DNA from: Acidobacteriaceae bacterium UBA1307
GTDB taxonomy: Bacteria > Acidobacteriota > Terriglobia > Terriglobales > Acidobacteriaceae
Length of the DNA: 64,000 nucleotides
Reading direction: 5' to 3'
Assembly: GCA_002307235.1 (NCBI GenBank)
Contig: DBTV01000048.1
Location: 20,621-84,620 of the forward strand
Shown here: piece after piece, positions 17,030 to 26,800 of the stretch
Layout of the letters: each line of letters begins with the position of its first letter
How positions within the stretch are numbered: position 1 is the stretch's first letter
Program-made: the position numbers and the translations under genes
The notes under the pieces: generated by a model
Seen by the model: the letters and a program-made list of their open reading frames with translations, nothing else
Databases searched by the model: none
Told to the model about the DNA's origin: nothing

Positions 17030-18346
17030 ATGAAGTCTATCTCTCTCGTGACTGCATTGCCCGGACCGAAGTCCATCGAACTGGCCACGCGCAAGCAAAA
17101 GGCCGTGCCGCGCGGTGTCCCACAAGGCCATCCCATCTTTGCCGAGAGTGCGCACGGGGCTACGATCACCGACGTCGATGGCAATGTGTTTCTGGATTTT
17201 TATGGCGGCATCGGCTGCATCAATGCGGGCCACACGCAACCAGAGGTGGTTCACGCGATTCAAAAGCAGGCTGAAAAATTCCTGCACACCTGCGCGATGG
17301 TCGCGCCCTATGAGGGATACATTGCACTGGCCGAGCGCATCAACGCGCTGGCCCCGGGTAAAAGCGAAAAGCGCACCTTCTTTGTGAACTCCGGCGCCGA
17401 GGCGGTGGAGAACGGTGTGAAGATTGCGCGCTCGTACACGGGCCGCCCGGCGATCATCGTCTTCAGCGACGCCTTCCATGGCCGCACCAACATGACCATG
17501 TCGCTCAGCGCGAAGGAAAAGCCCTACAAGGTGGGCTTCGGTCCTTTCTCGCCCGACGTGTATCGCGTTCCTTACGCCAATCCCTATCGCACGCCCGACG
17601 CGGCCAAGGTTGCGCTCGCGGCACTGGAAGAGACCTTCCGCACAACCATTGCCGCCGACAAGGTCGCCGCCATTCTCTTCGAGCCGGTGCAGGGCGAGGC
17701 CGGATTCATCGTTCCGCCACAGGAGTTCGTCGACGGCCTGCGCGCCATTGCGGACCGCTACGGCATCGTACTGATCGCCGACGAGGTGCAAGCTGGTTTC
17801 GGCCGCACGGGCCGCATGTTTGCCTGCGAGCACTTTGGTCTGGAGCCCGATATTTTGCTGACCGCCAAGAGCATCGCCAGTGGTCTTCCTCTTGCGGCCA
17901 TCACCGGCAAGGCCTCGATCATGGATCAACCGGGACCGGGCGCGATTGGCGGCACCTTTGGCGGCAACCCGGTTTCCTGCGCAGCGGCGCTGGCCACGCT
18001 TGCCGTCTTTGAAAACTACGACCTCTGTCAACGCTCACTGCAGATCGGCGCATTGTTTACCAAGCGCGCGCTCGGCTGGAAGGATCGTTTCTCCGTGGTA
18101 GGCGACGTGCGCGGGCTGGGCGGCATGTGCGCGGTTGAGCTCGTCGAGGACCGCGCATCGAAAAAGCCCGCCGGCGCGCTGACCAAGAAGATTGCTCAAT
18201 ACGCCTTCGAACACGGGCTGCTGCTGGTGACCGCAGGCCCCTATGGCAATGTGATCCGCATCCTTGTTCCTCTGGTTGCAACCTCGGAACAGATCGAGGA
18301 AGGCCTCACCATTCTTGAAGACGCACTTGCATCCTTTGCCGGATAA
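17030..18346 (+). CDS. Class-III PLP aminotransferase, 4-aminobutyrate-type
   Basis: Transaminase that moves an amino group from an omega-amino compound to a keto acid. 438 residues, normal for GabT-like enzymes. The PLP site is complete: NSGAEAVENGVK (phosphate cup), DAFHGRTN, the Asp motif IADEVQAGFGRTG and the Schiff-base Lys280 in LLTAKSIASG. The ribosome binding site AAAGGA is 5 nt from the ATG. A paralogue with the same fold follows after 9 nt, fused to a GNAT domain; 38 of 55 residues are identical in the block around the PLP lysine. GABA is the best guess from motif style, but beta-alanine, ornithine or polyamine-derived amines are also possible. Confidence 0.9.
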   Translation: MKSISLVTALPGPKSIELATRKQKAVPRGVPQGHPIFAESAHGATITDVDGNVFLDFYGGIGCINAGHTQPEVVHAIQKQAEKFLHTCAMVAPYEGYIALAERINALAPGKSEKRTFFVNSGAEAVENGVKIARSYTGRPAIIVFSDAFHGRTNMTMSLSAKEKPYKVGFGPFSPDVYRVPYANPYRTPDAAKVALAALEETFRTTIAADKVAAILFEPVQGEAGFIVPPQEFVDGLRAIADRYGIVLIADEVQAGFGRTGRMFACEHFGLEPDILLTAKSIASGLPLAAITGKASIMDQPGPGAIGGTFGGNPVSCAAALATLAVFENYDLCQRSLQIGALFTKRALGWKDRFSVVGDVRGLGGMCAVELVEDRASKKPAGALTKKIAQYAFEHGLLLVTAGPYGNVIRILVPLVATSEQIEEGLTILEDALASFAG

Positions 18347-18355
18347 GGAGGACCG

Positions 18356-20392
18356 ATGGCATATTTCAGAAAATTGAAGAACGGTTTAACGCTGATGCAC
18401 ACGCAGGCGGACCACTGCGCGCAGCTTGAGTTGCTGCAATTTGCCTGCTTCCCAACGCTCGATGACGACCAGCGTTTCAAGGCAAAGCACTGCCGCAAGC
18501 ATATCGAGATTTTTCCCGAAGGCCAGTTCGTCGTCCTCGATGGAGATCGCGTCATTGGCTCCACCTCGACCATCCGGCTCGACTTTGACTTTGAGCACGT
18601 CAACCACACCTTCGACGAGGTGATTCAGGGCGGCTATCTGACCTCGCATCAGCCGCAAGGCGCGTGGCTCTACGGCGCCGACATCGGCACGCATCCTGAC
18701 TATCGCGGCAGGGGCATTGCGGGCGCGCTCTATGAGGCGCGGCAAGAGGCGGTCTGGCGACTCGGCCTCAAAGGCCAGGTCACGGCGGGCATGCTGCCCG
18801 GCTACGACAAATATCGCAAGCAGTACACCGTGCCGGAATATTACGAGCGCGTTGTGAGCGGCGCAATCTTCGATCCGACCGTAGGCATGCAGATCAAGGC
18901 GGGCTTTGAGCCGCGCGGGCTGCTGGCCAACTACCTCAACGATCCGGTCTGCGACAACTACAGCGTTCTGCTGGTTCTGCCAGCGGAAAAACAGGTGCGC
19001 AACGCATCAAGGGAGGCTGCGATGAGCTATATCCATCTGGAAACTGAAGTGCCGGGACCGAAGGCTAAGGAGGTTCTCGCGCGCCGCGCAAGCGCGTTCC
19101 CCTCGGGCTGGGCCAAGGCCACCGACGTGGTCGTTGAGCGCGCGCAGGGCTCGTTGATCTTTGACGTCGACGGCAACACGCTGATCGACATGGCGGGCGG
19201 CATCGGCATGTTGGCCGTTGGCCATTCACCGGCCTCGGTCGTTAAAGCCATCACGCAACAGGCCGCAAAATACATCCATCCCTGCGCTCTGGTCACGACC
19301 TATGAGCCGATGGTGCGCGTCGCAGAAATTCTCAACGAGGTTACGCCCGGCAAACACGCAAAAAAAACGTTGCTGGCCAATAGCGGCGCAGAGGGCGTTG
19401 AAAACGCCGTCAAGCTCTCGCGCAAATTCACCGGACGACAGACCGTGATCTGCTTTGAAGGCGCCTATCACGGCCGCACGCTGCTCACGCTGAGCCTGAC
19501 CAGCAAATATGGCCTCTTCAAAAAAGGCTACGGCCCCTTCGCGCCTGAAATCGTGCGGCTGCCCTTCCCGAACCTTTATCGTACCCCGGAGGGCATGACG
19601 CAGGAGGAGTATCTTGCGTACTCGATCAAGCAGCTTGATCACGCTCTGATTGCGCAGGTCGATCCGAGCGCGGTGGCCGCGATTCTGATCGAGCCGGTGC
19701 AGGGCGAGGCCGGATTCATCCCAGTGCCGGCGCCCTTCTTGCGCCGTCTGCGCGAACTCTGCGACCAGCACGGCATTGTGCTGATTGCCGACGAGGTGCA
19801 GTGCGGCATGGGACGCACCGGAAGGCTCTTTGCCTGCGAGCATTACGACGTGGTGCCCGACATCATCGTCACCGCCAAGGCTCTCGGCGCGGGCATGCCT
19901 ATCGCCGCCATCACCGGCCGCGCGGAGATTATGGATTGCGCGCATCCTGGCGGCATCGGTGGCACCTACGGCGGCAGCCCGGTCGCCTGCGCCGCCGCCA
20001 TTGCCGCGCTCGACATTCTGCGCGATGAAAACTTCCAAGCACACTCGAACGAGCTCGCCGCCGTGATGCGCGACGAGATGGAAAGCTGGAAAAAGCAATA
20101 TCCGATTGTGGGCGATGTGCGCGGGCTCGGGCCCATGCTGCTGGTCGAGTTCGTGGCGGATCGCGAGACCCGAACGCCGCTCGATGCACCCGAGGTGCTT
20201 GCCATTGTGCGCAATGCCGCCGCGCGTGGCGTCATTCTGATGCGCGCCGGTCTCTACAGCAACTGCATTCGTTTTCTGCCGCCGCTCAACATGCCACTCG
20301 ACATGGCGCGGGAGGCGCTGGCCATCGTCGGCAAATCAATTGAAGCCGTCTGTGAAACGCATCTGGCCACCGCATCCGCCGGAGCACGCTAA
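18356..20392 (+). CDS. GNAT acetyltransferase - class-III aminotransferase fusion
   Basis: 678 residues. Residues 1-212 are a GNAT N-acetyltransferase with the acetyl-CoA loop YRGRGIAGAL (R117-G118-R119-G120) and the segment YDPTVGMQIKAGF, a style I recall from GNAT domains fused to nitrilase-type C-N hydrolases. Residues 223-665 are a complete class-III aminotransferase with NSGAEGVENAVK, IADEVQCGMGRTG and PLP Lys508. A strong AAGGAGG site precedes the start codon. A second strong site lies inside the gene ahead of Met223. The combination recalls EctA plus EctB of ectoine synthesis, but the GNAT does not look like EctA. The stop overlaps the next start by one base. Confidence 0.88.
   Translation: MAYFRKLKNGLTLMHTQADHCAQLELLQFACFPTLDDDQRFKAKHCRKHIEIFPEGQFVVLDGDRVIGSTSTIRLDFDFEHVNHTFDEVIQGGYLTSHQPQGAWLYGADIGTHPDYRGRGIAGALYEARQEAVWRLGLKGQVTAGMLPGYDKYRKQYTVPEYYERVVSGAIFDPTVGMQIKAGFEPRGLLANYLNDPVCDNYSVLLVLPAEKQVRNASREAAMSYIHLETEVPGPKAKEVLARRASAFPSGWAKATDVVVERAQGSLIFDVDGNTLIDMAGGIGMLAVGHSPASVVKAITQQAAKYIHPCALVTTYEPMVRVAEILNEVTPGKHAKKTLLANSGAEGVENAVKLSRKFTGRQTVICFEGAYHGRTLLTLSLTSKYGLFKKGYGPFAPEIVRLPFPNLYRTPEGMTQEEYLAYSIKQLDHALIAQVDPSAVAAILIEPVQGEAGFIPVPAPFLRRLRELCDQHGIVLIADEVQCGMGRTGRLFACEHYDVVPDIIVTAKALGAGMPIAAITGRAEIMDCAHPGGIGGTYGGSPVACAAAIAALDILRDENFQAHSNELAAVMRDEMESWKKQYPIVGDVRGLGPMLLVEFVADRETRTPLDAPEVLAIVRNAAARGVILMRAGLYSNCIRFLPPLNMPLDMAREALAIVGKSIEAVCETHLATASAGAR
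19009..19024 (+). promoter_or_regulatory. Internal Shine-Dalgarno site and in-frame ATG within the fusion gene
   Basis: AAGGGAGG (19009-19016) is followed after 5 nt by ATG (19022-19024), which is in frame as Met223, exactly at the junction between the GNAT and the aminotransferase domains. A stand-alone aminotransferase could be made from the same message, or this is the relic start of a once separate gene. Confidence 0.55.
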
Positions 20393-21987
20393 TGCCGATT
20401 GCGGATGCATTGTTTGTCCATGGCAATATTCTGACCATGCATGGCAGCCGCCCGGTGGAGGCGGTTGCTGTGCATGCGGGCAAGGTCATTGCTGCCGGAG
20501 ACGAAGGCTCCCTGCGCGGCCTTTGTTCCGCCGCAACCAGGATCATCGACCTCGAGGGCAGAACCATGCTGCCTGGCTTTGAAGACGCGCATGCGCACAT
20601 CTGGAAGCTGGGCCAGTTGCTGACGACCTCGCTCGATCTGCGCGGCTGCACCTCCATCGCCACGATGGGAGCACAGTTGCAGGAGCGCCATCGCATTCTT
20701 CCGCAAGGTTCATGGCTGCAGGGGCGCGGCTTCAATGAAGTCGAACTGGCCGAGCATCGGCTTCCCACGCGCGCCGATCTTGATCGCGATATCGCCGATC
20801 GCCCCATTCTGCTGACGCGCACCTGCGGACATATTTTTATCGTCAACAGTTGTGCGCTGCGCATGGCGGGCATCACGCGCCACACGATTGCGCCCGAGGG
20901 AGGACGCATCGAGCACGATGCCTCCGGCGAGCCCAACGGCATTCTGCACGAAACCGCCGTCGGACTGATCCAGCGCATTCTGCCGCCACCGACCAAGGAT
21001 CTTTATCGAACGATGATCCGCGCCGCGCTGCATCGCCAGTTGTCCTTCGGCATCACCTCCTCCTCTGATTGCGGCGTCGTGCCGGAGCTGTTGCAGACCT
21101 ATCGTGAGATGGCTCTGGCCGACACGCTGCCCGCGCGCATGAACGTGATGCCGCTCGGCAAGCCGGATGATCGCTCCGCCGCGCACATCCATCCCGAGCG
21201 ATGCGACTCGCCGATGCTCTCGGTCAACACGATCAAGTTTCTGGCCGACGGCGGCCTGAGCGGAGGCACGGCCGCGCTCTCCGTGCCGTATCCCAACAGC
21301 ACCTCGCATGGCGTCATGCGCTTTCAGCAGGAGGAACTCTTCGAGTTCTACACGCGCTATCAGAACGAAGGATGGCGCCTGTGTACCCATGCCATCGGCG
21401 ATGCGGCCATCGAACTGGTTCTCTCGCTCTACGAAAAACTGCACGCCAGCAAGCCCTCTGCCGCGCATCGCATCGAGCATCTCGGGCTGGTGCATCCACA
21501 TCAGCTGCAACGCATGGCGCGCATCGCATCGGTCATCGTCACGCAGCCAATTTTTCTCGATGAACTCGGCGCAAACTTCGACGGTTTCGTCCCGGAATCG
21601 CTCGCCAATCTTGTCTATCCCTTCCGCAGCATGCTCAATGCCGGGCTCACCGTGGCCTTTTCCTCGGATGCCCCGGTCGTGCGCAATGACGCGCCTTTGA
21701 AGGGTATCGAGGCCGCTCTCACCCGCCGCACGCACGCGGGCCAATGCATTCTTCCCGCGGAAAAAATCTCGATTGACGAAGCGCTTCACGCCTACACCGT
21801 GGCCGGAGCCGAGGCCAGTGGCAACGCTGCTTCGCGCGGCAGCATGCAAGAGGGACGATGGGCAGACTTCGTCGTGCTTGATGAAGATCCGCGCGCCGTG
21901 GAACCCGAAGCCATCGGAAAGATTCATGTCGCGCAAACCTATCTGGCGGGAAAGCTCGTCTACGAAAACAGCGGCGTCCCCGCATAG
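20392..21987 (+). CDS. YtcJ-type metal-dependent amidohydrolase
   Basis: 531 residues of the amidohydrolase superfamily (Amidohydro_3 subgroup). Seen are the entry motif DALFVHGNILTM, the HxH metal motif in GFEDAHAHIWKL, TRTCGHIFIVNS, CTHAIGDAAIE, HRIEHLGLVH and the terminal-Asp segment FSSDAPV, then the C-terminal beta-sandwich (ADFVVLDEDPRAVEP). Characterised relatives include N-substituted formamide deformylase, which frees an amine from its N-acyl form. The start overlaps the stop of the GNAT-aminotransferase gene (TAATG), implying coupling. In context it probably releases the amine that the aminotransferases use; this is an inference. Confidence 0.88.
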   Translation: MPIADALFVHGNILTMHGSRPVEAVAVHAGKVIAAGDEGSLRGLCSAATRIIDLEGRTMLPGFEDAHAHIWKLGQLLTTSLDLRGCTSIATMGAQLQERHRILPQGSWLQGRGFNEVELAEHRLPTRADLDRDIADRPILLTRTCGHIFIVNSCALRMAGITRHTIAPEGGRIEHDASGEPNGILHETAVGLIQRILPPPTKDLYRTMIRAALHRQLSFGITSSSDCGVVPELLQTYREMALADTLPARMNVMPLGKPDDRSAAHIHPERCDSPMLSVNTIKFLADGGLSGGTAALSVPYPNSTSHGVMRFQQEELFEFYTRYQNEGWRLCTHAIGDAAIELVLSLYEKLHASKPSAAHRIEHLGLVHPHQLQRMARIASVIVTQPIFLDELGANFDGFVPESLANLVYPFRSMLNAGLTVAFSSDAPVVRNDAPLKGIEAALTRRTHAGQCILPAEKISIDEALHAYTVAGAEASGNAASRGSMQEGRWADFVVLDEDPRAVEPEAIGKIHVAQTYLAGKLVYENSGVPA

Positions 21988-22015
21988 CCAACACGCAGAA
22001 AAGATCGAGGCACGC

Positions 22016-23449
22016 ATGACATATACCTATCAACTGCGCATCGGCGCGGAGTGGACCAACGCCCTTGGCGGACAAACAAAGTCCATTCTCAATCCCGCAA
22101 CGGAAGAGGTTCTGCGCACTCTTCCCTATGGCAACGGCGAGGACTGCAAGCTCGCTCTTGAGGCCGCGGGCAGCGCGTTTCCGCTCTGGTCCAAGAAGAC
22201 CGCCTACGAGCGCGGCGCAATTCTAAAAAGAGCGGCCGACCTGATCCGCGAACGGCTCGACGCGCTGGCGCGCACCACGACGCTCGAAAGCGGCAAGCCC
22301 TTCATCCAGTCGCGCTTTGAATGGATCGCTGGCGCAGACCTGTTTGAGTGGTATGCCGAAGAGGGCAAGCGTGCCTATGGCCGCGTAATTCCCTCGCGCG
22401 TGCCGCAGAAACAACTGATTGTTCTGCGTCAGCCTCTCGGCGCGGTGGGCATCATCACCGCCTGGAACTTCCCCATCTATAACGTTGCCCGCGCCAGTGC
22501 CGCCGCGCTTGCTGCCGGTTGCACCATCGTGATCCGCCCTTCAGAAAACACGCCGCTCACAGCCATGGAGATGGTCAACATTCTTGTTGAAGCGGGTGCG
22601 CCTGCAGGCGTCGTCAATCTGGTCAACGGACAGTCTGCCAGCATTGGCCAGCAGATGATCGACAGCCCCGTCTGCCGCAAGATTCACTTCACCGGCTCAC
22701 CGCGCGTGGGGCGCATTCTGCTGGATGGCGCATCGAAAACCATCAAGCGGCTCTCGCTTGAGCTCGGCGGCAACGCACCCGTGCTGATCTTCGACGATGT
22801 TGATCTGGACGCGGTCGTGGCCAGCGCCGTGACCGCCAAATTCCGCAACGCCGGTCAGGTCTGCATCGCGCCGCAACGCTTTATCGTGCATGAGTCCATC
22901 GCCGCGGAATTCGCCCGCAAGGCCGCCGAACACGCCCGGCGCATTGTCGTCGGCGACGGCATAGCTCCCGAAACCAACATGGGTCCCTTGATCAGCGCCC
23001 GGCAGCGTGACTCCGTCGAGAAGATTGTCGCAGAGAGTTTAAGCAAGGGTGCCAAACTTCTGGCGGGCGGCAGACGACCGGCCGACTTCGCCAAAGGCTA
23101 CTTCTATGAGCCCACCGTGCTCAGTGAGGTTTCCACCGAGGCTCCAGCCTTTGCGCAGGAGATCTTCGGCCCCATTCTGCCCATCACCACGTTTCATGAC
23201 TTCGACGAGGCCATCACCCTGGCCAACCAGACCGAGCATGGGCTCGCCTCCTATCTGTGGACCAACCGGCTGCAAACCGCGCACGCCGCCATGGAAGCGC
23301 TCGAATTCGGCATGGTCGGCGTCAACAACTGGGCGCCTTATGCCACCGAAGGGCCATTCACGGGATGGAAGGAAAGTGGCATCGGCAGCGAATCGGGCGC
23401 CGAAGGTCTCCAGGAATATTTAGAGACGAAACTTGTCGCCATAGGATAA
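22016..23449 (+). CDS. NAD(P)-dependent aldehyde dehydrogenase
   Basis: Oxidises an aldehyde to the acid. The start MTYTYQLRIGAEW with GAGG 5 nt upstream gives 477 residues; earlier in-frame codons overlap the amidohydrolase. Catalytic Glu249 (LELGGNAP) and Cys283 (GQVCIAPQR) have the normal spacing of 34, and the NAD motif ITAWNFPIYNVARAS is intact. It resembles succinate-semialdehyde/other aldehyde dehydrogenases of the GabD type. It starts 28 nt after the amidohydrolase stop and is the last gene of the run, where it would oxidise the semialdehyde made by the aminotransferases. Confidence 0.92.
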   Translation: MTYTYQLRIGAEWTNALGGQTKSILNPATEEVLRTLPYGNGEDCKLALEAAGSAFPLWSKKTAYERGAILKRAADLIRERLDALARTTTLESGKPFIQSRFEWIAGADLFEWYAEEGKRAYGRVIPSRVPQKQLIVLRQPLGAVGIITAWNFPIYNVARASAAALAAGCTIVIRPSENTPLTAMEMVNILVEAGAPAGVVNLVNGQSASIGQQMIDSPVCRKIHFTGSPRVGRILLDGASKTIKRLSLELGGNAPVLIFDDVDLDAVVASAVTAKFRNAGQVCIAPQRFIVHESIAAEFARKAAEHARRIVVGDGIAPETNMGPLISARQRDSVEKIVAESLSKGAKLLAGGRRPADFAKGYFYEPTVLSEVSTEAPAFAQEIFGPILPITTFHDFDEAITLANQTEHGLASYLWTNRLQTAHAAMEALEFGMVGVNNWAPYATEGPFTGWKESGIGSESGAEGLQEYLETKLVAIG

Positions 23450-23455
23450 AAACAA

Positions 23456-23505
23456 GCCCGCGCGTCGCGATGCAATTCCGCGTAATTCCATTGCGACGCG
23501 CGGGC
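23456..23505. repeat. Long GC-rich hairpin after the aldehyde dehydrogenase gene
   Basis: A perfect 13-bp stem, GCCCGCGCGTCGC (23456-23468) with GCGACGCGCGGGC (23493-23505), encloses a 24-nt loop that itself pairs partly (ATG.AAT against ATT.CAT). No T tract follows. It lies 6 nt after the stop codon and may protect or end the operon transcript. The remaining gap to the TonB receptor gene (to 23860) contains only the regulatory elements listed separately. Confidence 0.6.
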
Positions 23506-23629
23506 CCATCGTCCTCTATCTACGTTTCCATTGAAACAAACACAACCATCAATAAACACCGCATATTTGGCCTATATCTATGACAACAATCGCTCGCTTT
23601 CGTCCCTGCCTCTATGTACAAAATGCATC

Positions 23630-23659
23630 CGCATAAAGAACGCATAAAGCATCTTGACA
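23630..23659 (+). promoter_or_regulatory. 11-bp-spaced direct repeats next to a consensus -35
   Basis: CGCATAAAG occurs at 23630-23638 and 23641-23649, period 11, immediately before TTGACA (23654-23659). Two repeats spaced 11 bp on one face of the helix are typical of OmpR/PhoB-family response-regulator sites. A good -10 is not obvious (TATCTA begins 20 nt later). It lies about 200 nt ahead of the TonB receptor start. Confidence 0.4.
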
Positions 23660-23860
23660 TCCAATCTCCCGTACGACAGTATCTATAAAACTATCTTTTT
23701 CTCGCAAGTTTACGAAAGACAAAAGTAGACCGCTTGCGACGGAAAACCGTGATCTATCTGTAGTCGAACGGCTCATCAAACCTGCTTCGCATGACCTGGT
23801 TTTTCTCGGAAAATCAGGCCCAGGGAAGTCTGTACTTCGAGGCTGAGGAAAGGTGGTTTC

Positions 23861-26800
23861 ATGCCATATTTAAAACACTCTCTGCGACGCTGCTTTGCAC
23901 GCATGGCCTTCTGTAGCATTTTTCTGCTGGGGGTTGCCGCGCATCCTCTCGCCGCGCAGTCAACCTATGGCGCCATTCTCGGCACCGTCAAGGATCGCAG
24001 CGGCGCCGTGCTGTCCGGCGCGGAAGTCACTCTGCTGAACGAGGGCACAAACGGCAAGCGTGTAACCAAAAGCGATGCCCAGGGCGACTACGCATTCCAG
24101 AACATCGACCCCGGCAAATATACCGTGATTACCGCCTTTCCCGGCTTCCAAAAAGAACAGCAATCGAATCTGGTTCTGCTCGCGCGGCAAACGCTTCGCG
24201 TCGATCCAGCTCTCAGTCCCGGCGCAAACTCTGAAACCGTCGAGGTGATTGCCGATGCGCAGGCCACCATCACCACCGACGTTTCGAATCTGGCGGTCAC
24301 GCAGCAGGGCGAAGAGCTCGTTCAGTTGCCCGTTGCTGTCTACTCACGTTCGACCGGCTCGACGAGCCCCATCGACACGCTCACCACGCAGGCGGGCGTT
24401 CAAACCGATGCGACGGGCAATCTGATGGTGATGGGCGCCACGCCCGAGCTGCTCAGCGTCACCATTGACGGCATCTCCTCGGTCGGCGTCGAATACTCCG
24501 GCCCCATCAGCGAGATGTTTCCCTCCTTCAATTCGATTGAAGAGATTCGCGTCTCCGAGTCAAACAACAACGCCGAGTTTTCCGGCGTGGCCGACATCAC
24601 CACCGTCTCCAAGGCCGGCACCGCGCACTTTCACGGCGGCGTCTTCGAGAACCACGAAAACACCACGCTGAACGCTGGCCAGCCCACGGCCTTCGCCAGT
24701 TCCAAGCCCAAGCTCATCATGAACGACTTCGGCGGCACGCTCGGCGGTCCGTTGACGATTCCCCACCTGCTCGGCGAGAAAAACTCCACCTTCTTCTTCA
24801 TCAGTTATGAAGGCATGCGCCTGCCGCGCGAATCGCCCTACGTTCTGAACGTTCCTTCAGCGGCGATGCGAACGGGCGATCTCACGGACTATCTCGACCA
24901 GACCTATTGCCAGGGCTCCGACGCCGCCACCGTGTGCCCGAATGGCCACTACGTCGCCTACAGTGCGGCGGGCACTGCGCTGCAAGCCAGCGACGGCACC
25001 ACAACCATCCCCGTCAACGCAATTGCCGCCAACGTGCTCAAGTACCTTTTGCCCGCGCCCAACTACGGCAGCAGCGATTCCTTTGCGAGCAATTACCAGA
25101 TCAATTACAAGACGCCGATCTCGGCCAATCAGGGCGATGTCCGCATCGACCACACGCTGACGGGCAAGCAGAATATCTTCGCGCGCTTTTCCTACAAAAA
25201 TCGCCAGGTCATCTCGGCCCCCGCTCTCGGCTGCGGCACCAGCTTTTGCCAAACCGGCGGTGGCTCCATGCAGGGCACCTACAACACGCCAGAGATTGAC
25301 GAGGGGCTGACCTTCGCGCATAACTACATCTTCAGCAACACGCTCATGAATGAGTTGCGCGGCGGCTTCAACGCGCAGCACACCTCAGCCACGCAACACT
25401 TCGACACCAACACCCTGCTCAATCAACTGGGCATGAGCGCGCTGCAACCCGACACAGCATGGTCCGAGGCGCCCCTGGTGCTCATCAACGGCTTCATCGG
25501 CACCGGCGGCGGAAACCCCACCATGCAGCGCAGCCAGATCATCCAGGTCCTCGACAACCTGAGCAAGACCACCGGCAAGCACAGCTTCAAGTTCGGCGTC
25601 GACTTCAAGCGCATGTCCGACCACGATGACAACGTCAACGGCAACTATCGCTCGGGCTGGTATGTCTTCAACGGCACCTCGACGGTCGGCTCCACCATCG
25701 CCGACCCCTACGCGCAGTTCCTGCAGGGTTACCCCGACTACACCGAATTCAGCTCCGTCAACAAGGCCATGATGGATGGCGTCGGTTACGGCTACGCCTT
25801 CTACGCGCAGGACAACTGGAAGCTCAGCAGTCGGCTCACGCTCAACGTCGGCATGCGCTACGAGTTGCATCCTCCCATGCGCGATACCGGCTACAACACT
25901 GGCTACTTCCTGCCCGACTACTCCACCACCGTCAACGGCGAAACCGTGAAGGGTGCCATCGTCGTTCCCAACGAAAAGGCTTTGGCCTTTGAAAACCAGC
26001 AATTCATCGACTCCATTGCACCAACCCCGACGTTGACCGCGGCCCAGGCGCATCTGCCCAAGAGCCTGCGCTTCACGGGCAAAACCGACTTTGGTCCGCG
26101 TCTCGGCTTCGCCTGGCGCGTCTTCGGCAATGACTCCTATGTGCTGCGCGGCGGCTGGGGCCGCTTCATCGAAACACCGACCGGCTTCTCGCTGACCTCC
26201 GGCTTCGGCACCGCTTCCACCTACCTGGGCGTCTTCAATCAGGACTATGCCTCTGACGGCGTCACGCCGCAGATCTCCTTCGCCAACCCCATGAACAGCG
26301 GTGCCAGCAGCGGCTCCGGCAGCGACATCTTCTACTGGGCCTTCCCGATTCACTACACCGACCCCAGCGTGCAGCAGTGGAACCTGACGGCCGAGCACGA
26401 TCTCGGCAAGGGCGTCGGACTGCGGCTGTCCTACACCGGCAGCCACGGCAGCGATCTCGAAGCCATGGTCGATCTCAATCAGGTCAAGCCGAACTCCGTT
26501 GGCTATAACGCGACCTCACCCGATGCGGCCGCAACAGGAGCCTGCGTCGCCAACGGCGGCACGCTCGTCTCCGACCATCGTCCCTATCCCTGCTGGGCCA
26601 TTGTGGAAAGCGTCGCCAACATCGCCGAGAGCAACTACAACAGCGCCACCGTTGAGTTGTCGCGCCGCTCGGGCAAAAGCCTGACCTTCGACGCCAGCTA
26701 CTCCTACACGCGCGACCTGTCCAACGCCGCGGGCGGCACTCCGAGCGGGCTGACCGGCGTTACCGGCGGCGCCTCCGGCGGTGGCTGGCTCACGGATCGT

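Noticed and set aside
23456..23505. Hairpin after the aldehyde dehydrogenase as a Rho-independent terminator
   Set aside because: The stem is strong but no T tract follows, so it was listed as a hairpin and not as a terminator.
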